Below, piece by piece: positions 1 to 9,900 of a stretch of 16,765 bases of DNA. Both the position numbers and the translations under genes were made by a program. The DNA lies in contig LSYV01000016.1 of the NCBI GenBank assembly GCA_001584585.1, positions 1,703,839 to 1,720,603 of the forward strand. Reading direction: 5' to 3'. How positions within the stretch are numbered: the stretch's first letter is position 1; the number at the start of each line of letters is the position of its first letter. Source of the stretch: Gonium pectorale. Its lineage: Eukaryota > Chlorophyta > Chlorophyceae > Chlamydomonadales > Volvocaceae. Below the pieces are notes generated by a model, which was not told the DNA's origin, ran no database searches, and worked only from the letters and a program-made list of their open reading frames with translations.

Positions 1-23
1 CATTACTCAACCCCCCCCCTCAG
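1..23 (+). other. 3' end of an intron, with splice acceptor
   Basis: A run of nine C residues runs into CAG at 21-23, the pyrimidine tract and acceptor of an intron that began left of the window. Kinase-like codons start directly after it. The exon begins at 24 with the third base of a split codon. Confidence 0.6.
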
Positions 24-393
24 GGCCCTGGCGGAGCGCTGCTGGGCGGGCGACGCCGCCTCCCGGCCGCCCTTTGCGGCCGTGCTATCCGAGCTGGAGG
101 CCCTGCTGGCGGCGGCGCCCGAGCTGCAGGCGGAGAGCGACGCGGTGGCGCTGCCGCCGACCGCCCAGTCCTCTACGCAGCCCACCAGCGCCGCCGGCAG
201 CGCGCCCTCCAGCCGCCCCCCCAACACCGGCACCGGCACCGCCTCAGGCACCACTGCCACCACAGGCACCACTGCGACGGCCAGCACAAGCGGGAGCAGC
301 GGCGGCGGCGGCGGCGGAGGAGGAGGAGGAGGAGGAGGAGGAGGGGCCGGTATCGGTGCGACACCGCCGGCTGGCGGCGCGCCGGTCGCCTGA
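24..393 (+). CDS. Protein kinase, C-terminal exon (partial, 5' end outside window)
   Basis: This is the last coding exon of a protein kinase, probably of the tyrosine-kinase-like (Raf/MLK-type) class common in green algae. The first codons read ALAERCWAGDAASRPPFAAV, which matches kinase subdomain XI: the Cys-Trp pair at 40-45, the nearly invariant Arg at 64-66 followed by Pro, and the Phe at 73-75, then the closing helix LSELEALL. The catalytic loop and ATP site would lie upstream, outside the window. After the kinase fold comes a tail of about 85 residues with no expected fold: Pro/Ser/Thr-rich, a Thr-Gly-rich stretch, then 15 consecutive Gly. Translation stops at TGA 391-393. The upstream exon joins in phase 2. 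The fold call is good; the subfamily, substrate and localisation cannot be read from this fragment. The 5' boundary rests on the acceptor at 21-23. Confidence 0.75.
301..345 (+). repeat. Trinucleotide repeat coding for 15 glycines
   Basis: Five GGC, nine GGA and one GGG codon follow one another in the kinase reading frame. The switch from GGC to GGA suggests two expansion events. Length variation would change the tail without a frameshift. Confidence 0.9.
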
Positions 394-580
394 CCGCCGG
401 CGGCGAGGGCTGCAGTTCGGGGGCAGTGGGCGGCGCGGGTCGCATCGATGGCTCGGGCGGAAGGGTCGCCGGGCGCCGGCTGCTTCGCTGACGGTTGGCG
501 GGGGCGCGGTGCGGAGGCGGTGCGCATGGACGCACACGGACGGCGTTCCGGTGCGGGCGGTGAGGAGGAGTCGACTGCTA

Positions 581-595
581 CTGCTGCTGCTGCTG
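581..595 (+). repeat. Short CTG repeat
   Basis: Five CTG units lie downstream of the kinase stop. It is a small simple-sequence repeat of the same type as the larger one near 1500. Confidence 0.8.
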
Positions 596-901
596 TTGGT
601 GTGGCCGGAGAGCAGGAGGCGGCGCGCCGGGGGCGGCGGCGGTTGGAGTAAAGGAGAGAGGGAACGCGGTTGGGGCGGTCCGCGGTTGGAGGGGGCAGAG
701 GAGGACCCGTCCCGTACTGTATGTGCCGCGTCGGCGCTGGCGGGTGGCGGTGTTTTTTATAATTTTAAAGCTCAGGGGAGCCATGCAATGCAATGGGTGT
801 GGGGGGTGTGGGGGGATTCTTACGCATGTCGGCATTATAGCATGGGCGTGCATGGCCCCAGCCCCCGTCACATACAGGTCCGTAGCTTGAAGGGGGTGAT
901 G

Positions 902-937
902 CCCCCCCCCAGGGGGAGGGGGGGAGGGGGAAAAGGG
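902..937 (+). repeat. C9 tract followed by G-quadruplex-type G tracts
   Basis: Nine C residues (902-910) are followed by G5-A-G7-A-G5-AAAA-G3. On the + strand and its RNA this fits a four-tract quadruplex with very short loops. The C9 could instead pair with the G tracts as a hairpin. A role in RNA stability or 3' end formation is only a possibility. Confidence 0.6.
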
Positions 938-1090
938 CACTGGCATCGTCCCGACGCGCTGACGACGGGGATGGAGCGCTCGGCCCTCCCGCGCGTCGTA
1001 CGCACGTGTCGCACGCATGCGCCGTACGTCGCCGTGCGTCGCGCGTGTGCCTCACTGTCTGTGCACATGCGCGCCCGCCCGTCCGTCTGT

Positions 1091-1126
1091 TCTATCTGCA
1101 TATCTATCTATCTGTCTATCTATCTG
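1091..1126 (+). repeat. TCTA/TCTG tetranucleotide microsatellite
   Basis: About eight tetranucleotide units, mostly TCTA with interspersed TCTG, run through this interval. It is non-coding simple sequence. Confidence 0.8.
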
Positions 1127-1480
1127 CGTATGTCTCCCTGACCGCCGGTGTGACCGTTTGTCCAGGTCTGCGGGGAATTCAAATAAAGAACGGCGTGCCT
1201 GCACTTCCGGCCCGGCATTGCGAAGAGTACGGCGTGTCACGGCACGGTACGAAATGCCCAAAGTGTCGTGAAGGCCCCACTTTGGGAGGAGCGATGCATT
1301 TTTGCGGTGCTATGGTTCGCGATTGAGAGCCAATCAATATATTCCGTGAATACCGTCACGCCTCAAAGGGTCCTCAATGTTACGGAGCACGGGAACCCCG
1401 CAGCAGCTGCCTGCGGCCGGCTGTCGGTGGGGTTGTGGCTTGTCGGCGATCTCTGAGGCCCGAGGTGTTGGTGTAGAAAC

Positions 1481-1557
1481 CTGCTCCGGCTGCTGCTGCT
1501 GCTGCTGCTCGGGCTGCTGCTGCTGCTCCGGCTGCTGCTGCTGCTGCTGCTGCTGCT
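1481..1557 (+). repeat. Interrupted CTG trinucleotide repeat
   Basis: Three CTG blocks (about 1490-1509, 1514-1527 and 1532-1557) are separated by CGG or CGGG interruptions. The opposite strand reads as CAG. No supported gene contains it, although open frames give poly-Cys on + or poly-Ala/Ser on -. Confidence 0.85.
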
Positions 1558-2398
1558 ATCATCCATAACGGTAGCAGTTGGGACGCGGCGGAGGCGGACT
1601 GGTGCCGTGCCGTGCGGCACTCTGCTGGCGTCAAGGCCGAAGGGGGCGCCGTGCGGTGCTGTGTTGCGCACCGGTCGCGGCCGCGGTCGTGGCCGTGTTG
1701 GCGCGCCGCGTGAGGTAGCCGGCCAGTCAGCGGGCGCGCAGCAGGGGTGTCGCCCGCGAGGATGGAGCCGAGGGAGGCGGTGTGGTCGGCTGCCGGGGCC
1801 GGGCCGCCTTCCAACTCAAGGCCGCGCGGGCGGTGCCTCGGCCCGCGGCATCCTCGCGTCGGTTGACAATGACGTCAGTTGTAGCTCTGGACTCGGTAGA
1901 GGTGGATGGTGTTTCTGCTCGGTTAGCATACGGCGATTACGGGTGCCGTTGTCCGGTTGTCTTCACGTGCGGCGGCATGCCGAGACCCCTTCCCGGCTTC
2001 CCCCTCCCTCGTTCAGAGACCCCCGGCCAAGGCTGCACCAACACCGCTCCGCTTGTGCGTGTGTCGTACGGATGTGTTTGCAAAGAGAGGCGACGGCAGG
2101 ACTACTTGCATGCATACGGGGAACCACCACGTGGACCGCCCGACGGCGTTACACGGCCGTGCGCTGGGTTGGCCCGTCCGGGGGCCCCCTGCCCTTGGCT
2201 GGGGCTCTTCCGTTTGTGGCCCCCGCCCGTGGTTTTCGGTGGACGCGCGCGCGCGTGTGGTATGGCTCCGGGTCGAACCAGCTTGTGGAGGTGCGTCCAT
2301 GCGCCGCGCTCGGCACTTCGCGTTGCCTTGCAGTGCTGTTGTGCGGCCTGACGTGTCGTGTCGTGGTACGCGCGCGGGGGTGAAAGTGTGCGCGTATT

Positions 2399-2414
2399 GT
2401 GTGTGTGTGTGTGT
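2399..2414 (+). repeat. (GT)8 dinucleotide repeat
   Basis: Eight GT units on the + strand lie inside a TG-rich stretch upstream of the TGTAA at 3011. This fits sense-strand 3' UTR composition for a + strand transcript. Confidence 0.85.
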
Positions 2415-2528
2415 ATTTGCATGCGTGACGAGTGCAGAAAACAAGTCTAGGTAGCTAGGAAAGGCATCCTAGCCGGCAGCCCGTGAACCTTCCATCAGGC
2501 CTGACCCAACAAAAAGGACCCCTAGCAT

Positions 2529-2583
2529 CTGGGCGTTGGGCCTGGGCTGGGCCGGGCTGCTGAACTGGGCTGAGTTGGGCTGA
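2529..2583 (+). repeat. Degenerate TGGGC/CTGGG pentamer-hexamer repeat
   Basis: Words such as TGGGC, CTGGGC and TTGGGC recur about eight times with drift. It looks like an old, decayed minisatellite. Confidence 0.6.
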
Positions 2584-3010
2584 CCTCCAGACAGTGTGTA
2601 TGTGTGTGGTATGAATGCGTAACAGTATGCTCAATACAGGTCTACAGGCGCCACTACAACCAAGCCATGTGTGTGCATGTGTTGCAGGGGCCTCCCTGGC
2701 TCCCTGGCATGCGGGGCGGGGCGGGGCGCCCTCCGTTTCGGCATGCCGGTGCCGCGTGCGAGCCCAGGAGCCCACGATGGGGCTGCTAGCGCTAGTTGTA
2801 CCGTATTCCTGGTCCGCCGTTCGGCGTGCCGAGGCTGGTTGCCGCTGGTGGTTGCCCGGTTCCGTGTAGTGTGAGTCCCGAGTAATCGGTCGCTGCGTCG
2901 GGCCCATCCAAGTGTAGTCTGTAGTATGCGGGTTGGGACTGGATGTTGCAAGGGCAATGCAAGCTTCTCAACCAAGCGCAACAGGCCGTGTTTAGGTCTT
3001 GAATATGTTG

Positions 3011-3015
3011 TGTAA
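3011..3015 (+). terminator. Candidate TGTAA poly(A) signal, + strand
   Basis: This is the first TGTAA on the + strand after the kinase stop. In volvocine algae TGTAA usually lies 10-20 nt before the cleavage site, so cleavage near 3027 would be expected. It sits just before the composition switch near 3180. By chance alone a pentamer would appear a few times in such a length, so this is only suggestive. Confidence 0.35.
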
Positions 3016-3151
3016 TCCGCGCTGCCCCTTTTCTGTGCGGGCTCACAGCTTACGCTGTCGGCGCTGGCGTTCCGGCGCCTGGAGGGCTACGGGGAATGCA
3101 GTGCCGTGGGCCCGCTTAGCGCGCGCGTTAGTGCTGTTCGCTCCCGTATTC

Positions 3152-3156
3152 CGTTA
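3152..3156 (-). terminator. Candidate TGTAA poly(A) signal, - strand
   Basis: TTACA on the + strand reads TGTAA on the minus strand. It would end a leftward transcript near 3140, facing the + strand signal at 3011. No coding exon could be tied to it. It may belong to a long read-through or non-coding leftward transcript. Confidence 0.25.
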
Positions 3157-3250
3157 CATCAGTTCCCGACGTAACCAGCCGCAATGGTAAACCAGAGACC
3201 CCCCAGGGGCGAAGGCCGCTTATGGCCGGCACTCAGATCCCGGCCGCCTT

Positions 3251-3279
3251 GCCCCATGCAACCTACATGGGGCATGTAG
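3251..3279. other. Two overlapping, mutually exclusive hairpins
   Basis: GCCCCATG (3251-3258) pairs with CATGGGGC (3266-3273), 8 bp with a 7-nt loop. CTACATG (3263-3269) pairs with CATGTAG (3273-3279), 7 bp with a 3-nt loop. The two stems share bases, so only one can form at a time. They lie just after the composition switch. Function is unknown and chance is possible. Confidence 0.4.
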
Positions 3280-4373
3280 AACTCCCAACCTGCCCTCAGC
3301 CCCCATGTTGAGACCGCATTGGCGGCCGGAACACATACAGTCCCAACGCACTCACAAGCACCAAAGGAGTGGTAGGAACAAACACGAAGAAGGCATGAGC
3401 AAAAGAAACACTGAGCCACCAAACGCCTCCAACCGCAACACCGGACGGCCACGCAGGGCGACCAAGGCGGAGGGTGGGAAGTTAAGGCCACCGTCCTGGC
3501 AGAAGGGCACGGCCCGAAGCACTATAATGCAAACCGGCAGTTAGCAGGGCACACCGGGTATGCTGGGAAGGGCCCCGGAACAGCGGTGCCGTACATCGTG
3601 CCCAAACACACGCCCTGCTTTCACGCAACACGGCAGACTCCTCGCAATCAGCAGACGTCTCGTCCGATAAGTCGAACCTTGTTGGGGCTTGGGCTTGGGG
3701 AGCGTGTGAGGGGCAGCAGGTGTGGCTCGCATATGGGGGGCATCGCCCCTGCCGTACATGCACGTGCGCCTGTCTAGATAGCTGTCTACTGCCTTGCTTG
3801 GTCGCACACAGCCACCACTTGGCCCGCCGGTCACCCCACGCCGCCAGGCCCGCCAGCCAAAGAAGCTGACAGCTCCAGAGCTGGCCACCGCACAGGCGGT
3901 GAACTTGCGGGCGAGTTCGCTTTCGAATACGAGTGGGGCGTTCAGGCGAGGTGTTCGGGCTGCGAGAGCACGGTCTATTATAGGTTACATTTCGCTCCGC
4001 CGACTTAGGCCCCACTTCGTCATGGTGATTCAGCCTCCCTGCCTTCCAGCGTAAGGCCTAACCGGCCTCCACCCCAGCTGGTGCTCACACACTGCAGAAC
4101 CCAACAGGTCTCACCCGTCGCACCCCAGCCGATACAGCATGCGCCCATGCACACAACCTTAGGAAAGAGTTGCTCGCGTGGAACATAGGAGGCATACGAC
4201 TCGCCCTCGCCCACACCCTCAATCAGAGTCCCCCGCACGTCAGCGCGTGCAGGCACTGTGCTCACTCGAGCAACACAGGCTGTGCGGCACACCACGCCGC
4301 ACCACGCAATCAAATGCGGTACAAAGGGATTTCACAGAGAAGAGAAGGGCGACATCCGCCGCGCACCACCAAA

Positions 4374-4389
4374 ACACACACACACACAC
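4374..4389 (-). repeat. (AC)8 dinucleotide repeat, (GT)8 on the minus strand
   Basis: Eight AC units on the + strand. It mirrors the (GT)8 at 2399 across the composition switch, as expected if leftward transcription covers this side. Confidence 0.85.
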
Positions 4390-6347
4390 CTACACGCAAA
4401 CCTAAGACCCCCTGCCCGCCGCCCGCGCGGCTCGCGCCCATCACTGCACCACCGGTCAACACTCTCCTGTGCGCGCTGTGGAACCTCCCGACCAGCAGCG
4501 GCGCAGAAGCGCCGACACCACCTGTCCTCAGGCGTCCTAAATCCCCTCCTTTCTGGCCCCACAAAGCTCACAACAATCGGCTTCATGCTCCCTGCAAGAG
4601 CAGCCACGCCCGGGGCTCCACCCCCTGGCGGCTGCATACACCGGCGCGGCACCGTTCCCTCTCGGCGCCGGGAATGCCCTAGAGATAGGGCGATCCTACT
4701 AAACTCATGCAACTCAACTAAGGACCCAAACTGCCTGATCGAGCGGCCCGGGCACAGTCCATGAAAGCACGCAAGCAATCAACCAATTCCGCCCACGCCA
4801 CACTGTCCTGCTGACCTTTCCAACGTGTCCGCATATTGCCCTACTGCTGCCTCCCCTCGGCCATGCCCCCACGGGCGCCCGAGTCGACAGCTATGCCTCC
4901 TGCTCCTCCTGCCGCCTTTGCGGTAATGATACCCGGCGCCCTCCTGGCAGACCCCTCCGGCCGCCTCCTCTGCCCGTCCGCCCGAGCACACATCCGGCCT
5001 CAATGATCGCTGCATGCGCTGTACAGCCTCGCCCTTGTGAGGGCGGGACGCATGCTCGTATCCAAACACGGACGCCAGTCCTGGCCTACCCTAGCGGAAT
5101 CAAGCCTGCGGGGTATGCTCGTCTGTACCTCCACCTGCTCCCACCCAGCAGTCTACAGCTGTTGTGCTGCAAAAGCCGACACTGCAGCCCACGTGCCTCT
5201 CACCACCGTGCTCGCTCGGCTGTTTGCAGCGACACTGCCAAGCCAGCCGCGATCGGTGTCGCCGCTCTGGCCCCTGCACCCGGGCACTCAGCGGTCAGCA
5301 GCGGCTGACACACACGCACACAAACACGGCGCGGCACACCGACTCGTGTCGATCCCCAAAGCCCTCAGTCCTGCCTTGCACGGCAGTGGTCTAACGGGTC
5401 CACGAGACCACAGGTGTCAGCCGGCGGGGTCCGGTCCAGCCCATAGGTGGGTGGGGGGCTGAATCCGCTCGGTGTCCGACGGCCCGACGACGCCGCGCCT
5501 CCAGTGCAGCGCGCCACACGCATCAAATGCGGTCGCCGCAACCGGCGGCAGCGGGAGTCCCTACAACAGTCTGTCAACGTGATGCGGTGCAAGAGGCCCC
5601 CGCATCTCCGGGGGAGGGGCGTGCCCGTGAATTCCCCGGCACGCCACCGGCCCTCCCGAGCCGCCATAGCCCAAAAGTGGACAGCTGAGAAGCAGATCCG
5701 GGTATAAACGGAACGCCTCAGCCCGCCCAAGCGATCGAATAAACACGGCCGCGAACGGGCGCATTAGCGGAAGTCAGTCTCCTCTCTCCTGCCGTCAGTG
5801 CTCCTACCCGTTCGACAGGGTGCTTGTCGTTCCGCATCGAGCGATCTCTGCAGAAACGTGTTACGAAGAGACAGACCCTTTTGGTCCTCTCGATGCCATT
5901 GTTCGTCATCAGCGACCTGCCTGCCCCCTATCACCCGCATGTGTTAAACCCCAAAAGAATGGCGCCTCCCCCGCGCCATGTATCCAGGGCATTAACCGTA
6001 ATCGTCGTTCTGTTGCTGCCACTCCCTCCCCTCTCCCGCGCCATACATTACACCTCGCGGTCCCATTCCCCCCACGCACCGCGGATCAAGGGAGCTCGGC
6101 CGCCCGTCGGCACCCCGCGCCCCAACACGCCCGCCATAGACGAAAGCCTTCCTTCGCAGGAACAAGAATACCCTGCCTGTCTCTCCGAGAGCCTTCTGCT
6201 GTATGGAATTCCAAATCCACCACAACACGGCAAACGCTTTTCTTGCGTGTGCGCCTCTTTTGTGTGCACTGCGGCACAGACCTTTCTTTCTTGCGCCGCC
6301 GTCCCCCGAAACCGGTTGCCCGGCTGTGGGGACGGCCCCACCTATAC

Positions 6348-6364
6348 GCTGCGCTGCGCTGCGC
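6348..6364. repeat. CGCTG pentamer repeat
   Basis: Three tandem CGCTG units run into CGCG, in the non-coding stretch downstream of the main gene. Confidence 0.7.
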
Positions 6365-6661
6365 GACCGGCGGCGGCCCACTGGGGGATTACGCACCCAT
6401 CGCCTGGGAGCTCTCGCGCCCCCCGCGGGCGAGGGCCGCAAACCCCCCTCACCAACAAACAATAAGCAACAGCCACCGCCCGGCGAAACGTGACGCCCAG
6501 CTTCGCGCCCCTACCACCGTTCCTCGCCGTCTCCGACGCCAAGAGCGAGACGGCGCGCAACGCCAACCAACGCAGGTGGGGCGAGCAGGGAACACGGTAC
6601 ATCCGGAAACGCAATACAGGCGACTCGACCGAGCCCGACCTTATACCCATTCGCGCGGTGA

Positions 6662-6666
6662 TTACA
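6662..6666 (-). terminator. TGTAA poly(A) signal of the main minus-strand gene
   Basis: TTACA on the + strand is TGTAA on the minus strand, about 260 nt after the TAG stop at 6928-6930. Distance and motif fit a normal volvocine 3' UTR, with cleavage expected near 6645-6655. Confidence 0.55.
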
Positions 6667-6927
6667 TTCGGGCGGCGCCGCCCCGCCTGCGCTCGGCGGG
6701 ACGAAACCTAACTCCTTTCCGCCCTCATTCCCGGGGCCCAAACGCTCAGCTCCTCGCGCTCGGGGAGGGGGGGGGCGCACGCTGTGTGTGAATCCTCCTG
6801 CGCTCGCAGCCGTGCCTTGCTCGTCCTCCCAGTCCTCCCATTGTACAAGAGAGCCGCCAGTCCCGCAGGGCTGCGGCCCAGCGACCAAACGACCACGCGG
6901 GGCTCAGCCACGGCCGACGGTGGCCCC

Positions 6928-9900
6928 CTAGTAGCCGACGGCGAAGCCGCGAGGCAACTTAGGCCCGCCCACGTTGACGCCCATGCCCACGTTGACGCCC
7001 ATGCCGGCGCCGCCCAGGTACTGCATCGCCTGCAGGTTGAGCTGATTGAGCTGTTGCTGGTGGTGGTGGTGCGCCGCTGCGACCTGATTCATCTGATGCT
7101 GGTGCTGCTGCTGCTGTAGGTGCTGGTGGTGATGATGATGGTGGTGGTGCGAGGCCTGGCCGCCGTGGTGCGCGCCGCCGTGGCTGCCGTGGCCGCCGTG
7201 GTGCTGAGCGGAGGACGATGAGGGCTTGCGGCCCTGGGAGTTGTAGCTGGGGGCGGTGTTGGGACCAGTGGTCTTGAGGGCGCCGATGAGGTTGTTGATG
7301 ATCTGCAGCCCGGTCGGGTCCGATCGGGCGAGGACGGCGCAAGGCAGCGGGGCGCGGCGCGGCAAGCGTGAGTTCCGGGACGGTGAGAGCCCGCGTGCAG
7401 CAACGGGTGGTGATTCACGGGCGGCCCGGCATTTCGCCATTTCGGGGAAGAGGCAGAACGCCATACGGCGAAGATGGGAGGAGCACGTTCTCCAGGCAGC
7501 TATATGCCCATGCCCAGGCCTGAAAGAAGCGAAACGCGACAACGCAAACAAAACATGTCCGCACAGTCCACCCCACCCCCCCACCCACGTCCCATACGTG
7601 CAGCGGCGCACCTCAAGGTCGCGCAGGAGCTTCTCGTCCACCAGGCCCTCCTCCCGCTTCTGGTTGAGCTGCTGGATCAGCAGCGCAATGTCCGCGTCTG
7701 AGGCGTTGCCCGAAGCCAGCGCCGCCGCTGCAGCGGCGGCCACCGGAGAGGCGCCAGAGAGCATCGCAGCGCCCTTGATGGCCGCTCCATTCGCGGCGGC
7801 GGCGGGCGCACGGGCCGGGACCGCCGACGGGGCGGCGCCGTTGGCAGAGGCAGCGGGCGCAGCCGGGGCGGGCGACGAGGCGTCGGCGGGCGACGCGGGA
7901 AGGGTCTTGCCAGACACGGGGGTGCCGCCGGCGCCGGCGGCTGATGAAGCGGCGTCCTGCCCGCTGCTGGAGTTGCTGACAGCGGGTGCGCCGCTGCTGG
8001 CGGCCTCGCAGACCGAGCTGGCGTTGGAGGAGCTGGGGGAGCTGTGGGTGGGCGGCTGGGCCGCCGCCGCCACCGCCGCCGCTACCGCCGCCACAGGCAG
8101 CGGCGCCGGGATCGGCGTCACCGCGGCGGCGGCGTCAGCCGCCGGTCCAGGCGGCGGGCTGCCGGTCACCGTGCCGGAGGGGGAGGTGCGGACGCTGCCG
8201 GCACCCGATGATGGCGCCACCGGGCCGGGCGTGGTGGCGGCTGCGGGGCGGGCGGGGCTGTCCACGTCGTCGGCCTGGTCGTCGAGCCCGTCGTCGCCGT
8301 CGTCGCTGTCGTAGCCACCAGACGGCAGGTCGCTGCCGACGCCGCCGTCCTCGCCCTCGCCCATTGTCCGCGCCACGAGCAGCTTGCCCGCCTCCAGGAG
8401 ACCGCGAATCGCGCGCTCCTTGGCGCGGCGCAGCGTGCGCCGCTGGCGTGCGTTCAGGCGCACCGTGCCGTCGTCGGCGGCGGCGGCGGCACCGCCGCCC
8501 GAGCCCATGCTGCCGCTGCCGCCGCCGTTCGTGAGGCCGCTGCCGTGGCTGCGACGGTTGCGGCCGCCAAGGCCGCCGCCCATTCCGCCCATGCCCATTC
8601 CGCCCATGCCCGAGCCGACGCCCATGCCGCCCATCCCCAGGCCCATGCCGCCTGCGAGGTAACCGGCGTGGTGGTGCGCGTGCGCGTGGGCGTGGCTGCC
8701 GCCCAGACCGCCCGCGCCGGTGGCGAAGAGTGCGGGGTTGACGGCCATTCCCATGGCTCCGGCGGGCGCCAGGCCGGCGGCCGCCGCCGCCATGACGGGG
8801 TGCTGCTGTTGCATGTCCGCTACGGCGGCGGCGGCGGCTCGGAGGTTCTGCTGCGCGATGAGGGAGCCCTGCAGCGCCTGCAGCTGCGCCAGGTGCTCCG
8901 CCGCGGCCATGTAGTCCGGCTCAATGGCGGTGGCGGGCATGGCGTAGCAGTGCATAGCGGTGGCCATGGGCTGCGGCATGGTGGCCGCCGCCAGCTGCTG
9001 CAGCATGGCGGCCTGCAGCAGCGAGTGCTGCTGCGGTGACGCCTGCGGCGCCATCGCCGCCGCCATGGCGGCGGCCTGTTGGTGGTGCGGGTGGTGGTGG
9101 TGGTGGCCCACGGCCATGCCCATGGCGCCAGACGGGCTCATGATCGCGGCCGGGGCCGCGGAGTAGAGGCGGGGCATGACGCCGGCCCACATCTGCGGAG
9201 AGCCTATTCCCTGCGCCGCCGCAGCGGAGGCATCGTAGAAGCCCCAGGCCGACGCCGCCGACGCGGCTGCTGCAGCCGCAGCGGCGACGTGGTGCGCGCC
9301 CGACGCGAAGCCGCCGTACGGCGGCACGTCGACGTCGCCACTCGAGATGCCGACGCCGTCGGCGTCGGGTACCGATGGATCGTCAGGAATGGTGATTGGT
9401 GGCGGCGGCACCGCCGTGAGTGAGGCGGGGATGCCGGAGGTGGAGGTGCGCGAGGCCGCAGCGGCGGCGGCAACAGCGGCGGCGGCGGAGCCGGTGCTCA
9501 GGTTGTTGCCCGACAGCGACGTCCTGGCAGCGACCGACGGCCCGGCAGCAAGGCCCGTGTAGCTGCTGCGCGGCGTGGGGTCTGTCGACAGGCCGCTGGC
9601 GACGGCGGCAGCAGCCGCCGCGACGACGGCGGCGGCGGCCGCGGCGGTGGCAGGATCTAGGGTCTCGCGCGGCGTCGCGGTGCCCTGGGCGTTGCCGCCG
9701 GCAGCGGCCGAGGGGCGGGTCGCCGAGGAGGCGGTGTAGGCAGGCACTGCTGGGTCCGGGGACACCGGCGCCGCGGGCTGCTGGGATGAGGACGCTGAGG
9801 ATGGGGCTACGGGCGACGCCTCCTCGCCGGCGCCGTCGACTGCGCCGCCGCCGTTGGCCAGACTCGAGAGCGCGCCATGGGAGCGGTGGTAACCGCCGGC

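Larger units (their letters stand above)
394..3030 (+). other. T/G-rich region downstream of the kinase stop; possible very long 3' UTR
   Basis: No reading frame here carries a recognisable domain or the third-position bias of the flanking exons. The + strand is rich in TG words (for example 1000-1140, 2040-2080, 2390-2420 and 2590-2610), as is typical of volvocine 3' UTRs. The first TGTAA after the kinase stop is at 3011, so either the 3' UTR is about 2.6 kb, or a poly(A) site without TGTAA is used earlier, or an unrecognised short gene lies here. The stretch contains several microsatellites listed separately. Confidence 0.35.
3181..6650. other. About 3.5 kb without a supportable gene
   Basis: The + strand is mostly A/C-rich (an (AC)8 at 4374 and CA-rich words near 5309-5330), which on the minus strand is T/G-rich like a 3' UTR. 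Local exceptions occur, such as 3660-3780. Open frames of 100-320 codons exist on both strands but have no domain, no consistent codon bias and no chain of splice sites that I could defend. Minus-strand TGTAA also occurs at 3984-3988 and 6048-6052. Confidence 0.4.

Noticed and set aside
74..1141. 355-codon open frame on the + strand overlapping the kinase exon
   Set aside because: It is the +1 shadow of the kinase frame followed by non-coding simple sequence, with Arg/Gly-rich filler and no recognisable features.
1182..1187. AATAAA as poly(A) signal of the kinase gene
   Set aside because: Volvocine algae normally use TGTAA rather than AATAAA. It could still be used, but there is nothing else to support it.
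3159..5069. Several 80-180 codon minus-strand frames (for example 3482-4015, 4020-4313, 4332-4778)
   Set aside because: Some segments look protein-like, but no chain of splice sites, domain or codon bias supports them, and similar frames occur on both strands.
5820..6791. 323-codon open frame on the + strand
   Set aside because: It has Arg/Pro-rich shadow composition, no domain and no codon bias, and it overlaps the probable 3' UTR of the minus-strand gene. Long open frames are expected by chance at this GC content.
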